This document shows positions 48,335-56,203 of a DNA stretch of 56,203 nucleotides, in pieces. The DNA comes from an uncultured Lachnospiraceae bacterium (GTDB taxonomy: Bacteria; Bacillota; Clostridia; Lachnospirales; Lachnospiraceae). Positions within the stretch are counted from its first letter, which is position 1; each line of letters begins with the position of its first letter. The notes below the pieces were generated by a model. That model worked only from the letters and a program-made list of their open reading frames with translations, ran no database searches and was not told where the DNA came from. Location of the stretch: positions 1 to 56,203 of the forward strand of contig CAKRAK010000020.1 in the NCBI GenBank assembly GCA_934294885.1, read 5' to 3'. The position numbers were made by a program, and so were the translations under genes.

Positions 48335-49087
48335 TTATACCAGAGGTTCACTGTCATTGTCCTGATAAAGTGCCCGATACTTTCCCGGTGTAAGCCCCGT
48401 CAGTTTTCCAAAGGTCGAGATAAATGCACTTTGGGAGGAAAAACCAAGGGACAAGGCAATATCCATATAGGAAAAATCAGAATAAACCAGCATATTTTTT
48501 GCCGCCTTTACTCTTGCATGCATAATAAATTCCTTAAATGACATACCAACCTCTTTGGAAAATAACTTAGACAAATAAGTAGGATGAATTTTCAGGTACT
48601 CCGCCACTGCATCCACTGTTATTTTCTCGGATAAATGATCATAAATATAATCAATACACTTCCTTATATGAACGGATATCACAGTTTCCTTCTGGATATC
48701 CTTCATTCTTCTTGCATAATCCAGCTGCATCTCCTCTATCATATTTATAATTTCTTCGGCATTATTACATTTGTCTGCCCTTTGAATATAAATGTCACTT
48801 AATGTATATGCCATGTCATGACGCATGCCGTATGCCACACAAACTCTTGAGGTTAAGGCAACGGCGACAATAAAATGATACCGCACATTTTTTACCGGAT
48901 CATCGGAAAGCATTCCTTTTCCAACATAATAATTCTTCTTGATATCCACAAAATTCTTTTTGACCTGCTCCACATCTCCGGAACCAATCACCTTGTATTT
49001 TTCAAATTCTTTGGTAAAAGGCACCCTCTGAAAGCCCTCTTCTCTTTGCAGATACAGACGATAATTCAAATCCCTGTTTGTATTCAA
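48335..49087 (-). CDS. AraC family transcriptional regulator
   Basis: A 250-residue regulator. The C-terminal two HTH motifs (about 145-245) have YLKIHPTYLSKLFSKEVGMSFKEF and DIALSLGFSSQSAFISTFGKLTGLTPGKYR (in part). The N-terminal 130 residues are helical and differ from the cupin type, similar to Firmicute members with an unknown sensor. It is divergent from the MATE gene 173 bp away, which it may regulate. Confidence 0.9.
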   Translation of the reverse strand: MNTNRDLNYRLYLQREEGFQRVPFTKEFEKYKVIGSGDVEQVKKNFVDIKKNYYVGKGMLSDDPVKNVRYHFIVAVALTSRVCVAYGMRHDMAYTLSDIYIQRADKCNNAEEIINMIEEMQLDYARRMKDIQKETVISVHIRKCIDYIYDHLSEKITVDAVAEYLKIHPTYLSKLFSKEVGMSFKEFIMHARVKAAKNMLVYSDFSYMDIALSLGFSSQSAFISTFGKLTGLTPGKYRALYQDNDSEPLV

Positions 49088-49260
49088 AACCCATTCACCT
49101 GCCTATCCGAAATATTGTATTTTCCTAATTCGGTTATAACACATTTTGAATATTTTTACCATATTTTTGATATAAAGATAACTAAAAAATGCCTATACTC
49201 TCCAAGCATAGGAATATGTTTTCCAATACTTAAAATACAAGAATAAGGAGGTTCCCCTAC

Positions 49261-50628
49261 ATGTCACAGACTTATGATTTAACAAACGGAAACTACAAAA
49301 CACAAATTTTAAAATTTTTCTTTCCCATGTTTTTAACAAATATGCTGCAACAGATTTATACCATTGCAGATACTGCCATCGTCGGGAAGGGTTTAGGGGA
49401 TAACCCTCTTGCTGCAGTTGGAAATATGTCCTCCCTTACATTTTTAATAATTGGTTTTTCCATTGGGTTAACCAATGGATTTACCATTAAAACCGCTCAA
49501 TTTTTCGGAGCAGGCAACCAGGAGCATTTAAAACATTCCATTGCTTCCGCTATCATACTTTCCGCATGGATTACCATTATCCTGACGGTTATCAGTATGA
49601 CTTTTTTAAGAACCATATTGGTAAAGCTACAGACACCGGAGCTTATTATATCCGATAGTCTTACCTATGGATATATTATATTCGGAGGGCTGTTCGTTAA
49701 TATTGCCTACAATCTGTGCGCCAGCATTTTACGAGCATTAGGAGACAGCAAAACTCCGTTTTATGCAATTGTTGTATCTACCGTCATTAATATTATTTTT
49801 GATTATGGAGCTGTATTTATCTTGAAATCAGGAGTAGAAGGTCCTGCAATCGTAACAGTTGCCGCCCAGCTTATATCAGCTGTTATCTGTCTTAGAAAAC
49901 TTAGAAAAATTGATATTATCCGGCTTACTCCGGAAGACTTTAAGAAGAACAGACAAATGATGATGGAATTACTTCAAAACGGAATTCCAATGGCATTAAT
50001 GAATTCCATCACTGCCATCGGATGTATGATTGTACAGTATTTTGTAAACGGAATGGGTGTTATCTACACCTCTGCTTATTCCGCTTGCAGTAAGTATATT
50101 AATCTGTTTATGCAGCCGGCATGTACGGCAGGAAATACCATGTCATCCTTTACAAGCCAGAATTACGGTGCAAAACGATATGATCGTATCGTAGGCGGAC
50201 TTCGGGTCTGCCTGACAATTGCCTTAATCTCCTATATTATTCTTGGCTCTGTTATGATCTGTTTTTCAAAGGAACTGGCAGGTTTTATGTTAAATGGTAC
50301 GAAGCAGATTGATTTGGCATCACAATACCTGATCAATTGTGGATTTATGATATTTGCAGTGGACTTCCTATTCATTTTCAGAAGCGGTTGCCAAGGCATG
50401 GGAAAACCAATGATTCCAATGATTTCAGGCATATTGGAAATGACATTTCGTATTTTTGTCATTGCAGCCTTTTCCGGTATTGTTGGTTTTCCGGCAACCT
50501 CATATGCAGAGATTGCCGCATGGATTGGTGCATTATCTTTAAATACCTTTGCATTTATACACTATATCAGAAAAGAAACAACCCTGACATGCCATGTTGG
50601 ATCAGATACCGTAAGACAAGGCATTTAA
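49261..50628 (+). CDS. MATE family efflux transporter
   Basis: A 455-residue MATE protein with 12 predicted helices. The N-terminal QIYTIADTAIVGKGLGDNPLAAVG and the mid-region IRALGDSKTPFYAIVVS signature are characteristic. It exports drugs or metabolites coupled to cation gradients. AAGGAGG precedes the ATG. Its stop is only 4 bp from the stop of the converging lipoprotein gene, without a clear terminator. Confidence 0.95.
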   Translation: MSQTYDLTNGNYKTQILKFFFPMFLTNMLQQIYTIADTAIVGKGLGDNPLAAVGNMSSLTFLIIGFSIGLTNGFTIKTAQFFGAGNQEHLKHSIASAIILSAWITIILTVISMTFLRTILVKLQTPELIISDSLTYGYIIFGGLFVNIAYNLCASILRALGDSKTPFYAIVVSTVINIIFDYGAVFILKSGVEGPAIVTVAAQLISAVICLRKLRKIDIIRLTPEDFKKNRQMMMELLQNGIPMALMNSITAIGCMIVQYFVNGMGVIYTSAYSACSKYINLFMQPACTAGNTMSSFTSQNYGAKRYDRIVGGLRVCLTIALISYIILGSVMICFSKELAGFMLNGTKQIDLASQYLINCGFMIFAVDFLFIFRSGCQGMGKPMIPMISGILEMTFRIFVIAAFSGIVGFPATSYAEIAAWIGALSLNTFAFIHYIRKETTLTCHVGSDTVRQGI

Positions 50629-50632
50629 CATT

Positions 50633-52297
50633 TTATTTTGCATCCGGTGGAGTTGGTCTGTCTCCATTTGCATCAGATCTTTCACCGGATGGTTTTCCAT
50701 TTTCATCATTTGGTCTGTCACCCATCTCACCGGATGGCTTTTCCCCGGATGGCTTTTCTCCGGACGGTACCTCACCGGAAGGTTCCCCATCAAAAGGTGC
50801 ATTGCCGGAAGGTCCACCCATACTGCCACTCTCCATAGAGCTTTCACCGTATACGGTATTCTCCATTGTTATTTCCTGTGAAAAACTGCCATCTGTAACC
50901 GTATAGGTATTTCCTTTTGTAATATCCGGACAACTGATGACAACACATTCATAGGTTTTATCGGATGTCCGGTTCATCAATTCTTTTCCGTCACTGTCGG
51001 TCAGAGCAATGGTACTACCGGCTTCCTGACTTCCCGTATTTACAAGCATTACACCCTGAGTAGATGTATCTCCAAAATTCTGTGCCATATTCAGGGAACC
51101 TGCTGCAAGGAAGATACCGCCGGTTATCTCTGCAGAGCCATTATAATCTAATGCCCCGTCACCACCACTGGTAGGTCCTGACACATAAGTTTCACCTCCG
51201 GTAACATAAAGGTCTCCGTTAGAATCAATTCCATCACCGGATGCATTTACATAAAGCTTTCCACCGGATATCTTAACATAAACACCCTCCTGAGCTGTAA
51301 ACATATCATTTCCACCGGACGATGAATCACTGCTATTTCCACTGGTTGCGTTAATTCCGTCATCCGTAGATGTTATTTCAATCTCACCACCATTGATATC
51401 AATGGCAGCACCTTCCAAACCTTCACAGCTTTCTGTAATATGAATGGTTCCATCCTCAATGGTCAGTGCCGAATCCGTATGGATTCCATCATCCTCAGCG
51501 GCAATCTCAAAGGTTCCGCCTGCAATATAGACAAAGCCAAGAGTTGTATCGTCGGAATTTGCACCATGGATACCATCCTTTCCGCAAGTAATCCGGAAGA
51601 TACCTTCTGCAATTCTTACACTGTCTTTTCCTGCCAATCCGTGTTTTTTTGCAGTAATATCATAAGTTCCACAGGTTACAACCAGATCATCCTTTGATAC
51701 AATTCCGTGTCCCGCCTGAGCATTAATCGTCAAGGTTCCTGCACCATTTAAGGTAAGATCATCCTTTGAAAAAATAACTGCATCAATATTATTATCGTCG
51801 ATTGCGGTGTAAGTGCCTCCATTGGTTAACTGATTTTCAGAGTCAGCCGCCGTTGTAATAAACACTTTATCTGCGCTTCGAACGTAGATTGCTGCGGATT
51901 CCTTACTGGTAATATCCACTCCATTCAATACCAGCTGAACCTTTTCTTTTTCATCAACATCCACGATTACCATACCATCCGATAAAGAACCGGACAGGAT
52001 ATAAGTACCTTCTTCTGTTATTGTTACAGTGTTATCCTCCACCTGAACAGAATCCGAATCCGATGTACTTTTATCGTCTGCTAATGTAATTTTCACACTG
52101 TTTTCTTCGTCATAACCGATTTCCTTATCCTGGTCAGTAAACATTTCTGTCTCATCCTCTGTGGATTCTCCTGAATCTGTGCTTTCTATCGTTTTGCTGT
52201 CTGATGTCGTACTTGACTTGGATGTTGTCTTACTGCTGCACCCTGTTAATACAAGTGCCGCAGCCAAAGCTATTACTATAAATTTTTTCAGTTTCAT
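50633..52297 (-). CDS. Lipoprotein with carbohydrate-binding (DUF4353-like) domain
   Basis: A 554-residue lipoprotein: signal stretch, then lipobox LTGC. Residues about 75-430 form a right-handed repeat structure with recurring patterns (GAGTLTINAQAGHGI, KDGIHGANSDDT, DDGIHTDSALTIEDG) typical of the 'carbohydrate-binding domain' lipoproteins of Clostridia. The C-terminal 60 residues are low-complexity Pro-Ser-Gly-Glu repeats. ATG at 52297 has AGGGTG 6 bp upstream. It ends a unit with DUF4956 and VTC genes, a known gene neighbourhood (with CotH in other genomes). Confidence 0.8.
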   Translation of the reverse strand: MKLKKFIVIALAAALVLTGCSSKTTSKSSTTSDSKTIESTDSGESTEDETEMFTDQDKEIGYDEENSVKITLADDKSTSDSDSVQVEDNTVTITEEGTYILSGSLSDGMVIVDVDEKEKVQLVLNGVDITSKESAAIYVRSADKVFITTAADSENQLTNGGTYTAIDDNNIDAVIFSKDDLTLNGAGTLTINAQAGHGIVSKDDLVVTCGTYDITAKKHGLAGKDSVRIAEGIFRITCGKDGIHGANSDDTTLGFVYIAGGTFEIAAEDDGIHTDSALTIEDGTIHITESCEGLEGAAIDINGGEIEITSTDDGINATSGNSSDSSSGGNDMFTAQEGVYVKISGGKLYVNASGDGIDSNGDLYVTGGETYVSGPTSGGDGALDYNGSAEITGGIFLAAGSLNMAQNFGDTSTQGVMLVNTGSQEAGSTIALTDSDGKELMNRTSDKTYECVVISCPDITKGNTYTVTDGSFSQEITMENTVYGESSMESGSMGGPSGNAPFDGEPSGEVPSGEKPSGEKPSGEMGDRPNDENGKPSGERSDANGDRPTPPDAK

Positions 52298-52332
52298 TTT
52301 CATCACCCTGCCTTTCCAAGCAAACATTTATT

Positions 52333-53028
52333 TTATAATTCCACACTCATATTTTCCTGTCTGGAAATCATAATCTCCAAATTACCGTTTCTGCAACGAA
52401 GTGCATCTATCATATTTTTTTCTTCCTTTTCATCTGATAACTTTAAATCATAGGTCAGCCGGAACATACTTCCCAAATTTGTGGTTTTTACTTTTGTAAG
52501 CTCATATTCATCGGTATATTGTTCTAAAATGTCTGTAAAAACCTCTGTGTAATTCAAGTCCTCCGGAATGGTAACATTCATAGTCTTATACTTTGCCACG
52601 CTCTTATCCTCGCCAAATCCAATCTGACTATACACCATAGAGATACCACCCATTAAAACAGCAATCAAAAATCCATAGCCGAGATAACCCATTCCTATCA
52701 CCAGACCGGTTCCCATAGCCAAGAATATGGCTCCTATCTCCTTTGCAGTTCCCGGAACGGAACGGAATCGAACCAGACTAAAGGCTCCGGCAACCGCAAC
52801 ACCGGTTCCAACATTTCCGTTTACCATCATAATCACAATGGCTACAATTGCAGGAAGCATTGCCAAAGTTATAACAAAGCTTTTTGTATAACGGGTCTTC
52901 CACATGTAACTGGCTGCTAATATGATACCGATTACCAATGCACATCCCACACATAATAAAAATGCTCCCACTGTAATTACCTGTGTTGTTTCTGTATCAA
53001 AAATCCCCTGAAATATTGTATTAAGCAT
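52333..53028 (-). CDS. DUF4956 membrane protein
   Basis: A 231-residue protein with about four membrane helices in the first 140 residues, including GAFSLVRFRSVPGTAKEIGAIFLAMGTGL, and a cytoplasmic C-terminal alpha/beta domain. DUF4956 proteins are encoded beside VTC-domain polymerases and are thought to be membrane partners. It overlaps the VTC gene by 8 bp. Confidence 0.9.
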   Translation of the reverse strand: MLNTIFQGIFDTETTQVITVGAFLLCVGCALVIGIILAASYMWKTRYTKSFVITLAMLPAIVAIVIMMVNGNVGTGVAVAGAFSLVRFRSVPGTAKEIGAIFLAMGTGLVIGMGYLGYGFLIAVLMGGISMVYSQIGFGEDKSVAKYKTMNVTIPEDLNYTEVFTDILEQYTDEYELTKVKTTNLGSMFRLTYDLKLSDEKEEKNMIDALRCRNGNLEIMISRQENMSVEL

Positions 53029-53743
53029 ATTTTCGTCCTCCTTTTGCTTCCTTTATTGTTTTCATTTGAATATATGCGGCTCCGTATTTGGAATAAGATG
53101 TTTTGTAAATATGATTCTTTGATAACACCGTACTCAGCCATAAGGGAATTCCGCCGGCAGTTTTAATCTCCATTAATGTCATTCCGTTTTCCAGTATATA
53201 AGTTCCATACACATCGCTTTCCAAGGATAAATCATTGGTTCGATATAATATGTTTTCATCAAAGGTTACCCGAAAATCACTTTGGTCTAAACTGTAATAC
53301 GCTTCTCTGTCATAAGACAAAAAAACCTTGGGACACAGATTTTTATAATATTCCCAAAAATATTGAATTTCCTTTCCGATTTGTGAGGTATCCTGAATGG
53401 ATTTTCCGTGATATAGATAGTTTTTCACATCCTGCTCCACACATAAGATTCTTCGTTTATATACGACCTGATCATATTTTTTCTTCAGTTCAACAAAGAC
53501 TTCCTCGTTTTCATTTATCTTCTTATAGCTTCGAATCCGCATTTTTTCTTTGTACACCGGTTTTTCCATGGAATGACGAATCAATTCGTAGTTATCTGTG
53601 TCAAAATAAATGTTACGAATCGTACTTCTTCCATACCGGTCTAACTGCATATGTCCATTCATACAAGCTAATATTTTTTCTTTTTGTACGGGATTTAGTA
53701 AAAATTTCATCTCGTACCGTTTGAAGGTCATTTGATTTTCCAT
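53021..53743 (-). CDS. VTC-domain polyphosphate polymerase-like protein
   Basis: A 240-residue VTC domain protein (triphosphate tunnel metalloenzyme fold). KRYEMKFLLNP, REAYYS, MRIRSYK and EVFVELKKKYDQVVYKRR provide the basic and acidic residues of the tunnel. Fungal VTC4 makes polyphosphate from ATP; bacterial homologues are assumed to bind or polymerise phosphate. The ATG at 53743 has GGAGAG upstream and is preferred to a GTG 9 bp earlier. Confidence 0.88.
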   Translation of the reverse strand: MENQMTFKRYEMKFLLNPVQKEKILACMNGHMQLDRYGRSTIRNIYFDTDNYELIRHSMEKPVYKEKMRIRSYKKINENEEVFVELKKKYDQVVYKRRILCVEQDVKNYLYHGKSIQDTSQIGKEIQYFWEYYKNLCPKVFLSYDREAYYSLDQSDFRVTFDENILYRTNDLSLESDVYGTYILENGMTLMEIKTAGGIPLWLSTVLSKNHIYKTSYSKYGAAYIQMKTIKEAKGGRKYA

Positions 53744-53812
53744 TGTTTCCACTCTCCTGTTCCTTTTCTGTATCCCACTATAACAACCGAACCTTAAATC
53801 AACTTTAAACTA

Positions 53813-53850
53813 TAAAAAAAATGCAACAGTTATAAGCTGCTGCATTTTTA
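53813..53850. terminator. Terminator between the two-component genes and the VTC operon
   Basis: AAAATGCAACAG pairs with CTGCTGCATTTT (one mismatch) with A- and T-rich sides. It separates the kinase stop from the VTC start. Confidence 0.78.
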
Positions 53851-53880
53851 CGTTGACAATATCAAATTCTATTTGGAAAA

Positions 53881-55191
53881 TCATTTTTTACCGGATGGGA
53901 CAGCCGGAAGCTTCACTGTGATACTTAAGGATTTCTCATCGGCAGTCTCTGCACTGATCTTACCACGATGTGCAGTTACGATTGCCATGGCAATGGAAAG
54001 ACCTAAGCCATAGCCACCGGTCTTGGAATTTCTGGAATCATCGGTGCGATAAAACCGTTCAAATAAATGTTGTATTTTATCCTTTTCTATATGCTCCACC
54101 GTATTCTTTACGCAGAACTGAATCCATTTCTTATCGGATTTCAGGGTTATATGAATTTCTCCACCCTCCGGTGTGTATTTTACTGCATTGTCCAGCAAAA
54201 TGGATATCAAACGGTATAAATGTTTTTCATCCCCCATTACCTTTACTCCGGAAGTCAATTCCAAAATCACGGTAATATGTTTTACTTTTGTACGGGACTG
54301 AAAGGTCTGCACTGCTTCATTCATGATATCTGATAAGGAAACCTCTGCCATAGACAAATTCTGTTGTCCTTCCTCCATACGAGCCAACAAAATCAGATCA
54401 TTGGTCAAATCTGACAAACGATTGGTCTGGGCTTTAATATCGTGAATCCATTCATTGTCCTCACCTACATCCATTGCCAGCACCTCTGCATCTGCATGAA
54501 TAACGGAAAGAGGTGTCTTAAGCTCATGTCCGGCATCTGTAATAAAACGTTTTTGCTTCTTGTCATTCTCCACAAAGGGTCTGATGACATAAGAAGACAA
54601 ACATACAATCAATAATAACACTGCCAGCAAACCAAATACAGTAACCTCTACCCCTGTTATTAACAGATTCTGAAAGTTAGATAACTCTCTTTTCCGATTC
54701 AAAAAGATAATCCGTATCGCATCATCCTCCCCAGAGCATACACTGTAGCGATATTCCTCCATATATCCTTTTTTGTTACCACTTTTCCATACCTTTTTTG
54801 CAGACTCTACCGCTGTTTCCGTATCTATGGATGCAACTTTTCCGGTGTCTGTAGACAAAACCGTTCCATCCTGTTTTAGCAAAACAGAAAAATACCGGGA
54901 TTCATAAGGCAGTTCCCCGGACATTTTATTATCTTTTAAATCATCTTTTTTCATAGGGGCTTCGTCTGCTGCCGGTTCCACCTTATCTGCGTTCTCATCC
55001 GGATGTTCCGGTCCCATCTGGGGGAACCTTCCATCATTGTTTTCCAAAAGAGATAATATCTCATCTGCATCGGAGGTTATATTATGATAATTCAGGCAAA
55101 ATACAGTTCCTTCCATTACCAGTAATACAAATACCAGCGAAAGCATGGACATTATCACTAATTTTTTTCTTAATTTCTTAATCATATTCAT
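53881..55191 (-). CDS. Membrane sensor histidine kinase
   Basis: A 436-residue kinase: membrane helix about 9-33, an extracytoplasmic region with acidic Asp/Glu/Pro sequence (about 45-175), second helix about 180-202, then HisKA with the GHELKTPLSVIHADAEVL His, and HATPase with YGLGLSIAMAIV. No HAMP domain is visible. It is transcribed with the response regulator upstream (about 33-bp gap). It likely senses an envelope signal and may control the adjacent VTC/lipoprotein genes. Confidence 0.92.
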   Translation of the reverse strand: MNMIKKLRKKLVIMSMLSLVFVLLVMEGTVFCLNYHNITSDADEILSLLENNDGRFPQMGPEHPDENADKVEPAADEAPMKKDDLKDNKMSGELPYESRYFSVLLKQDGTVLSTDTGKVASIDTETAVESAKKVWKSGNKKGYMEEYRYSVCSGEDDAIRIIFLNRKRELSNFQNLLITGVEVTVFGLLAVLLLIVCLSSYVIRPFVENDKKQKRFITDAGHELKTPLSVIHADAEVLAMDVGEDNEWIHDIKAQTNRLSDLTNDLILLARMEEGQQNLSMAEVSLSDIMNEAVQTFQSRTKVKHITVILELTSGVKVMGDEKHLYRLISILLDNAVKYTPEGGEIHITLKSDKKWIQFCVKNTVEHIEKDKIQHLFERFYRTDDSRNSKTGGYGLGLSIAMAIVTAHRGKISAETADEKSLSITVKLPAVPSGKK

Positions 55192-55224
55192 TCCGTCCTG
55201 TTATTATGTAAACTAGCCAATGTG

Positions 55225-55896
55225 CTATTTTTCTTCCAGCGAATATCCAACATTTCTTGTTGCCTTGATCTTAACATCCGCATCCAGTTTTTCTAATTTC
55301 TTACGAAGATAAGAAATGTATACCCAGACTACGTTCATTTCCGCCTCACTATCGTAGCCCCATATTTTCTCAAAAAATCCATCTGCGGATATAAGATGAT
55401 GGGGGTTGCTCATTAATAATTCCAACATCTGAAATTCCTTATTTGCCAGAGAAATCCTTCCGGCAGGGGAAGACAGCTCAAAGGTAGCCTGATTTAAGGT
55501 CAGATTACCAAACTTTAACAACGAATCAGACTGAACGGTCTGGATTCTTGTTACTGCCCGAATTCTTGCCATAAGCTCCTTTGCCTCAAAAGGCTTGGTT
55601 AAATAATCATTTGCACCGGAATCCAATCCCAACACCTTATCGTCTACTTCCGACTTTGCGGTTAACATAATAACCGGAATCTGCATTCCTTTTTTTCTGA
55701 TTTCCTTTAATACCGAAATTCCATCCAGCTTCGGCATCATAATATCTAAAATGGCACAATCATAATTATCCATCTCCAGATATTCCAATGCCGTCTGCCC
55801 GTCATAAACGGCATCAACAGAATAATTATTCCGTTTTAAAATGGTCGTTAATGCCTTAGATAAGGCAAGTTCATCCTCAGCAAAAAGTATTCGCAT
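55225..55896 (-). CDS. OmpR family response regulator
   Basis: A 223-residue regulator. The receiver has acidic pair near E7-D8, phospho-acceptor D51 in CAILDIMMPKLDG, and K near 103; the C-terminal winged helix (about 130-222) ends in VWVYISYLRKKLEKLDADVKIKATRNVGYSL (in part). The ATG at 55896 with AAGGAGG 5 bp upstream is chosen over a long upstream start. Pairs with the kinase. Confidence 0.94.
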   Translation of the reverse strand: MRILFAEDELALSKALTTILKRNNYSVDAVYDGQTALEYLEMDNYDCAILDIMMPKLDGISVLKEIRKKGMQIPVIMLTAKSEVDDKVLGLDSGANDYLTKPFEAKELMARIRAVTRIQTVQSDSLLKFGNLTLNQATFELSSPAGRISLANKEFQMLELLMSNPHHLISADGFFEKIWGYDSEAEMNVVWVYISYLRKKLEKLDADVKIKATRNVGYSLEEK

Positions 55897-56203
55897 GCAA
55901 ACCTCCTTCTGAGCCTCTTTCCCGGAAGAATTCGATTTCCTCTCCAAGAGGTCCTTTACAAAATGCAATCCTTGCAGGAAATACAGGAGTGGATGCGATT
56001 TCAATATCCTTTGGTTGAACAAACACCTCATATCCGGCATCGCTAACAGCCTTAACGCAGGCATCCACATCATCCGTAGCAAAGGCAAAATGACGAATCA
56101 CACCTTGAGGAAGAGGTGTATCACTATCCCGGAAAATTTCAATCAGGTTATTCCCTGCCTGCAGCATAATCCCCGCCTTCCAGGTTCTTGCAACTGTAAG
56201 ACC
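55877..56203 (-). CDS. VOC (glyoxalase/bleomycin resistance) family protein, partial at window edge
   Basis: The frame is open to the window end (109 residues visible). VIRHFAFATDDVDACVKAVSDAGYEV and IAFCKGPLGEEIEFFRE match the VOC C-terminal beta-alpha-beta-beta-beta module with metal ligands His and Glu. It overlaps the response regulator start by 20 bp. The N-terminus is outside the window. Confidence 0.85.
   Translation of the reverse strand, partial: GLTVARTWKAGIMLQAGNNLIEIFRDSDTPLPQGVIRHFAFATDDVDACVKAVSDAGYEVFVQPKDIEIASTPVFPARIAFCKGPLGEEIEFFRERGSEGGLHANTFC

Noticed and set aside
50640..50830. Repeats at the end of the lipoprotein gene as a CRISPR or DNA repeat array
   Set aside because: They are codon-level Pro-Ser-Gly-Glu repeats with no spacers of constant length.
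55225..56088. Long form of the response regulator starting at 56088
   Set aside because: The first 64 residues are the wrong frame of the VOC gene; the canonical receiver start MRILFAED has AAGGAGG upstream.

Overview
The window is low-GC Firmicute chromosome, most likely from a spore-forming member of the Lachnospiraceae (Clostridia). The evidence is the cotJ spore-coat operon, a DUF1836 protein, a YerC/YecD-type TrpR relative, a DegV protein, a pcrA helicase, and AGGAGG ribosome binding sites before nearly every gene. The family assignment is inference from gene content; no 16S or marker gene is present.

Layout. (1) 1-7.8 kb, host: tRNA-Pro(UGG), a membrane glycosyltransferase, a small acidic membrane protein, pcrA, a DUF1836 protein, yerC, a cytoplasmic alpha-amylase, then cotJA-cotJB and the first third of cotJC. 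(2) 7.82-40.56 kb, an apparently intact siphovirus-type prophage of about 32.7 kb inserted inside cotJC. (3) 40.56-56.2 kb, host: the rest of cotJC, a lipoprotein substrate-binding protein, DegV, a hybrid histidine kinase, a phosphoglycerate-mutase-like phosphatase, ung, a HAD phosphatase, a MecA-like protein, an AraC regulator, a MATE exporter, and a lipoprotein/DUF4956/VTC polyphosphate-polymerase group beside a two-component system and a VOC protein.

Prophage. The right end is lysogeny control on the + strand: a CI-like repressor with three 15-bp operators between divergent promoters, a DUF4041/T5orf172 protein, an orphan HicB beside a 13-codon hicA relic, two small proteins, and a large serine integrase next to attR. 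The leftward early operon has small DNA-binding proteins, an HUH rolling-circle-type Rep with a predicted counter-transcribed RNA and hairpin upstream, a PcfK/AcrIIA9-like protein, a PcfJ-like protein, a DUF3850 protein, an HNH protein, a LemA protein with a membrane partner, an RNase H-like protein, zinc-ribbon proteins and an ArpU-like regulator. The leftward late operon has HNH, portal, minor head, a MuF-toxin fusion with its putative immunity protein, terminase, scaffold, capsid, connectors, tail tube, frameshifted tail chaperones, tape measure, Dit, Gp37-like and other tail proteins, holin and a GH25 endolysin.

Most interesting points. The prophage splits cotJC in the codons of its conserved metal-binding E-x-x-H motif. 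Recombination at a 4-bp GGAA core flanked by perfect 17-bp phage arms would restore the cotJC frame exactly, so this may be a skin-like element excised in the sporulating mother cell. A 10-bp palindrome (GCGATATCGC, usually within 16-bp TGKGCGATATCGCMCA) occurs five times, only inside the prophage. A + strand unit at 25.46-25.81 kb has promoter, operator, 5'-3' pairing arms, a 27-residue hydrophobic peptide and a terminator, which resembles a type I toxin gene. Terminators before the late genes and before scaffold/capsid, with no visible promoter after them, suggest antitermination control.
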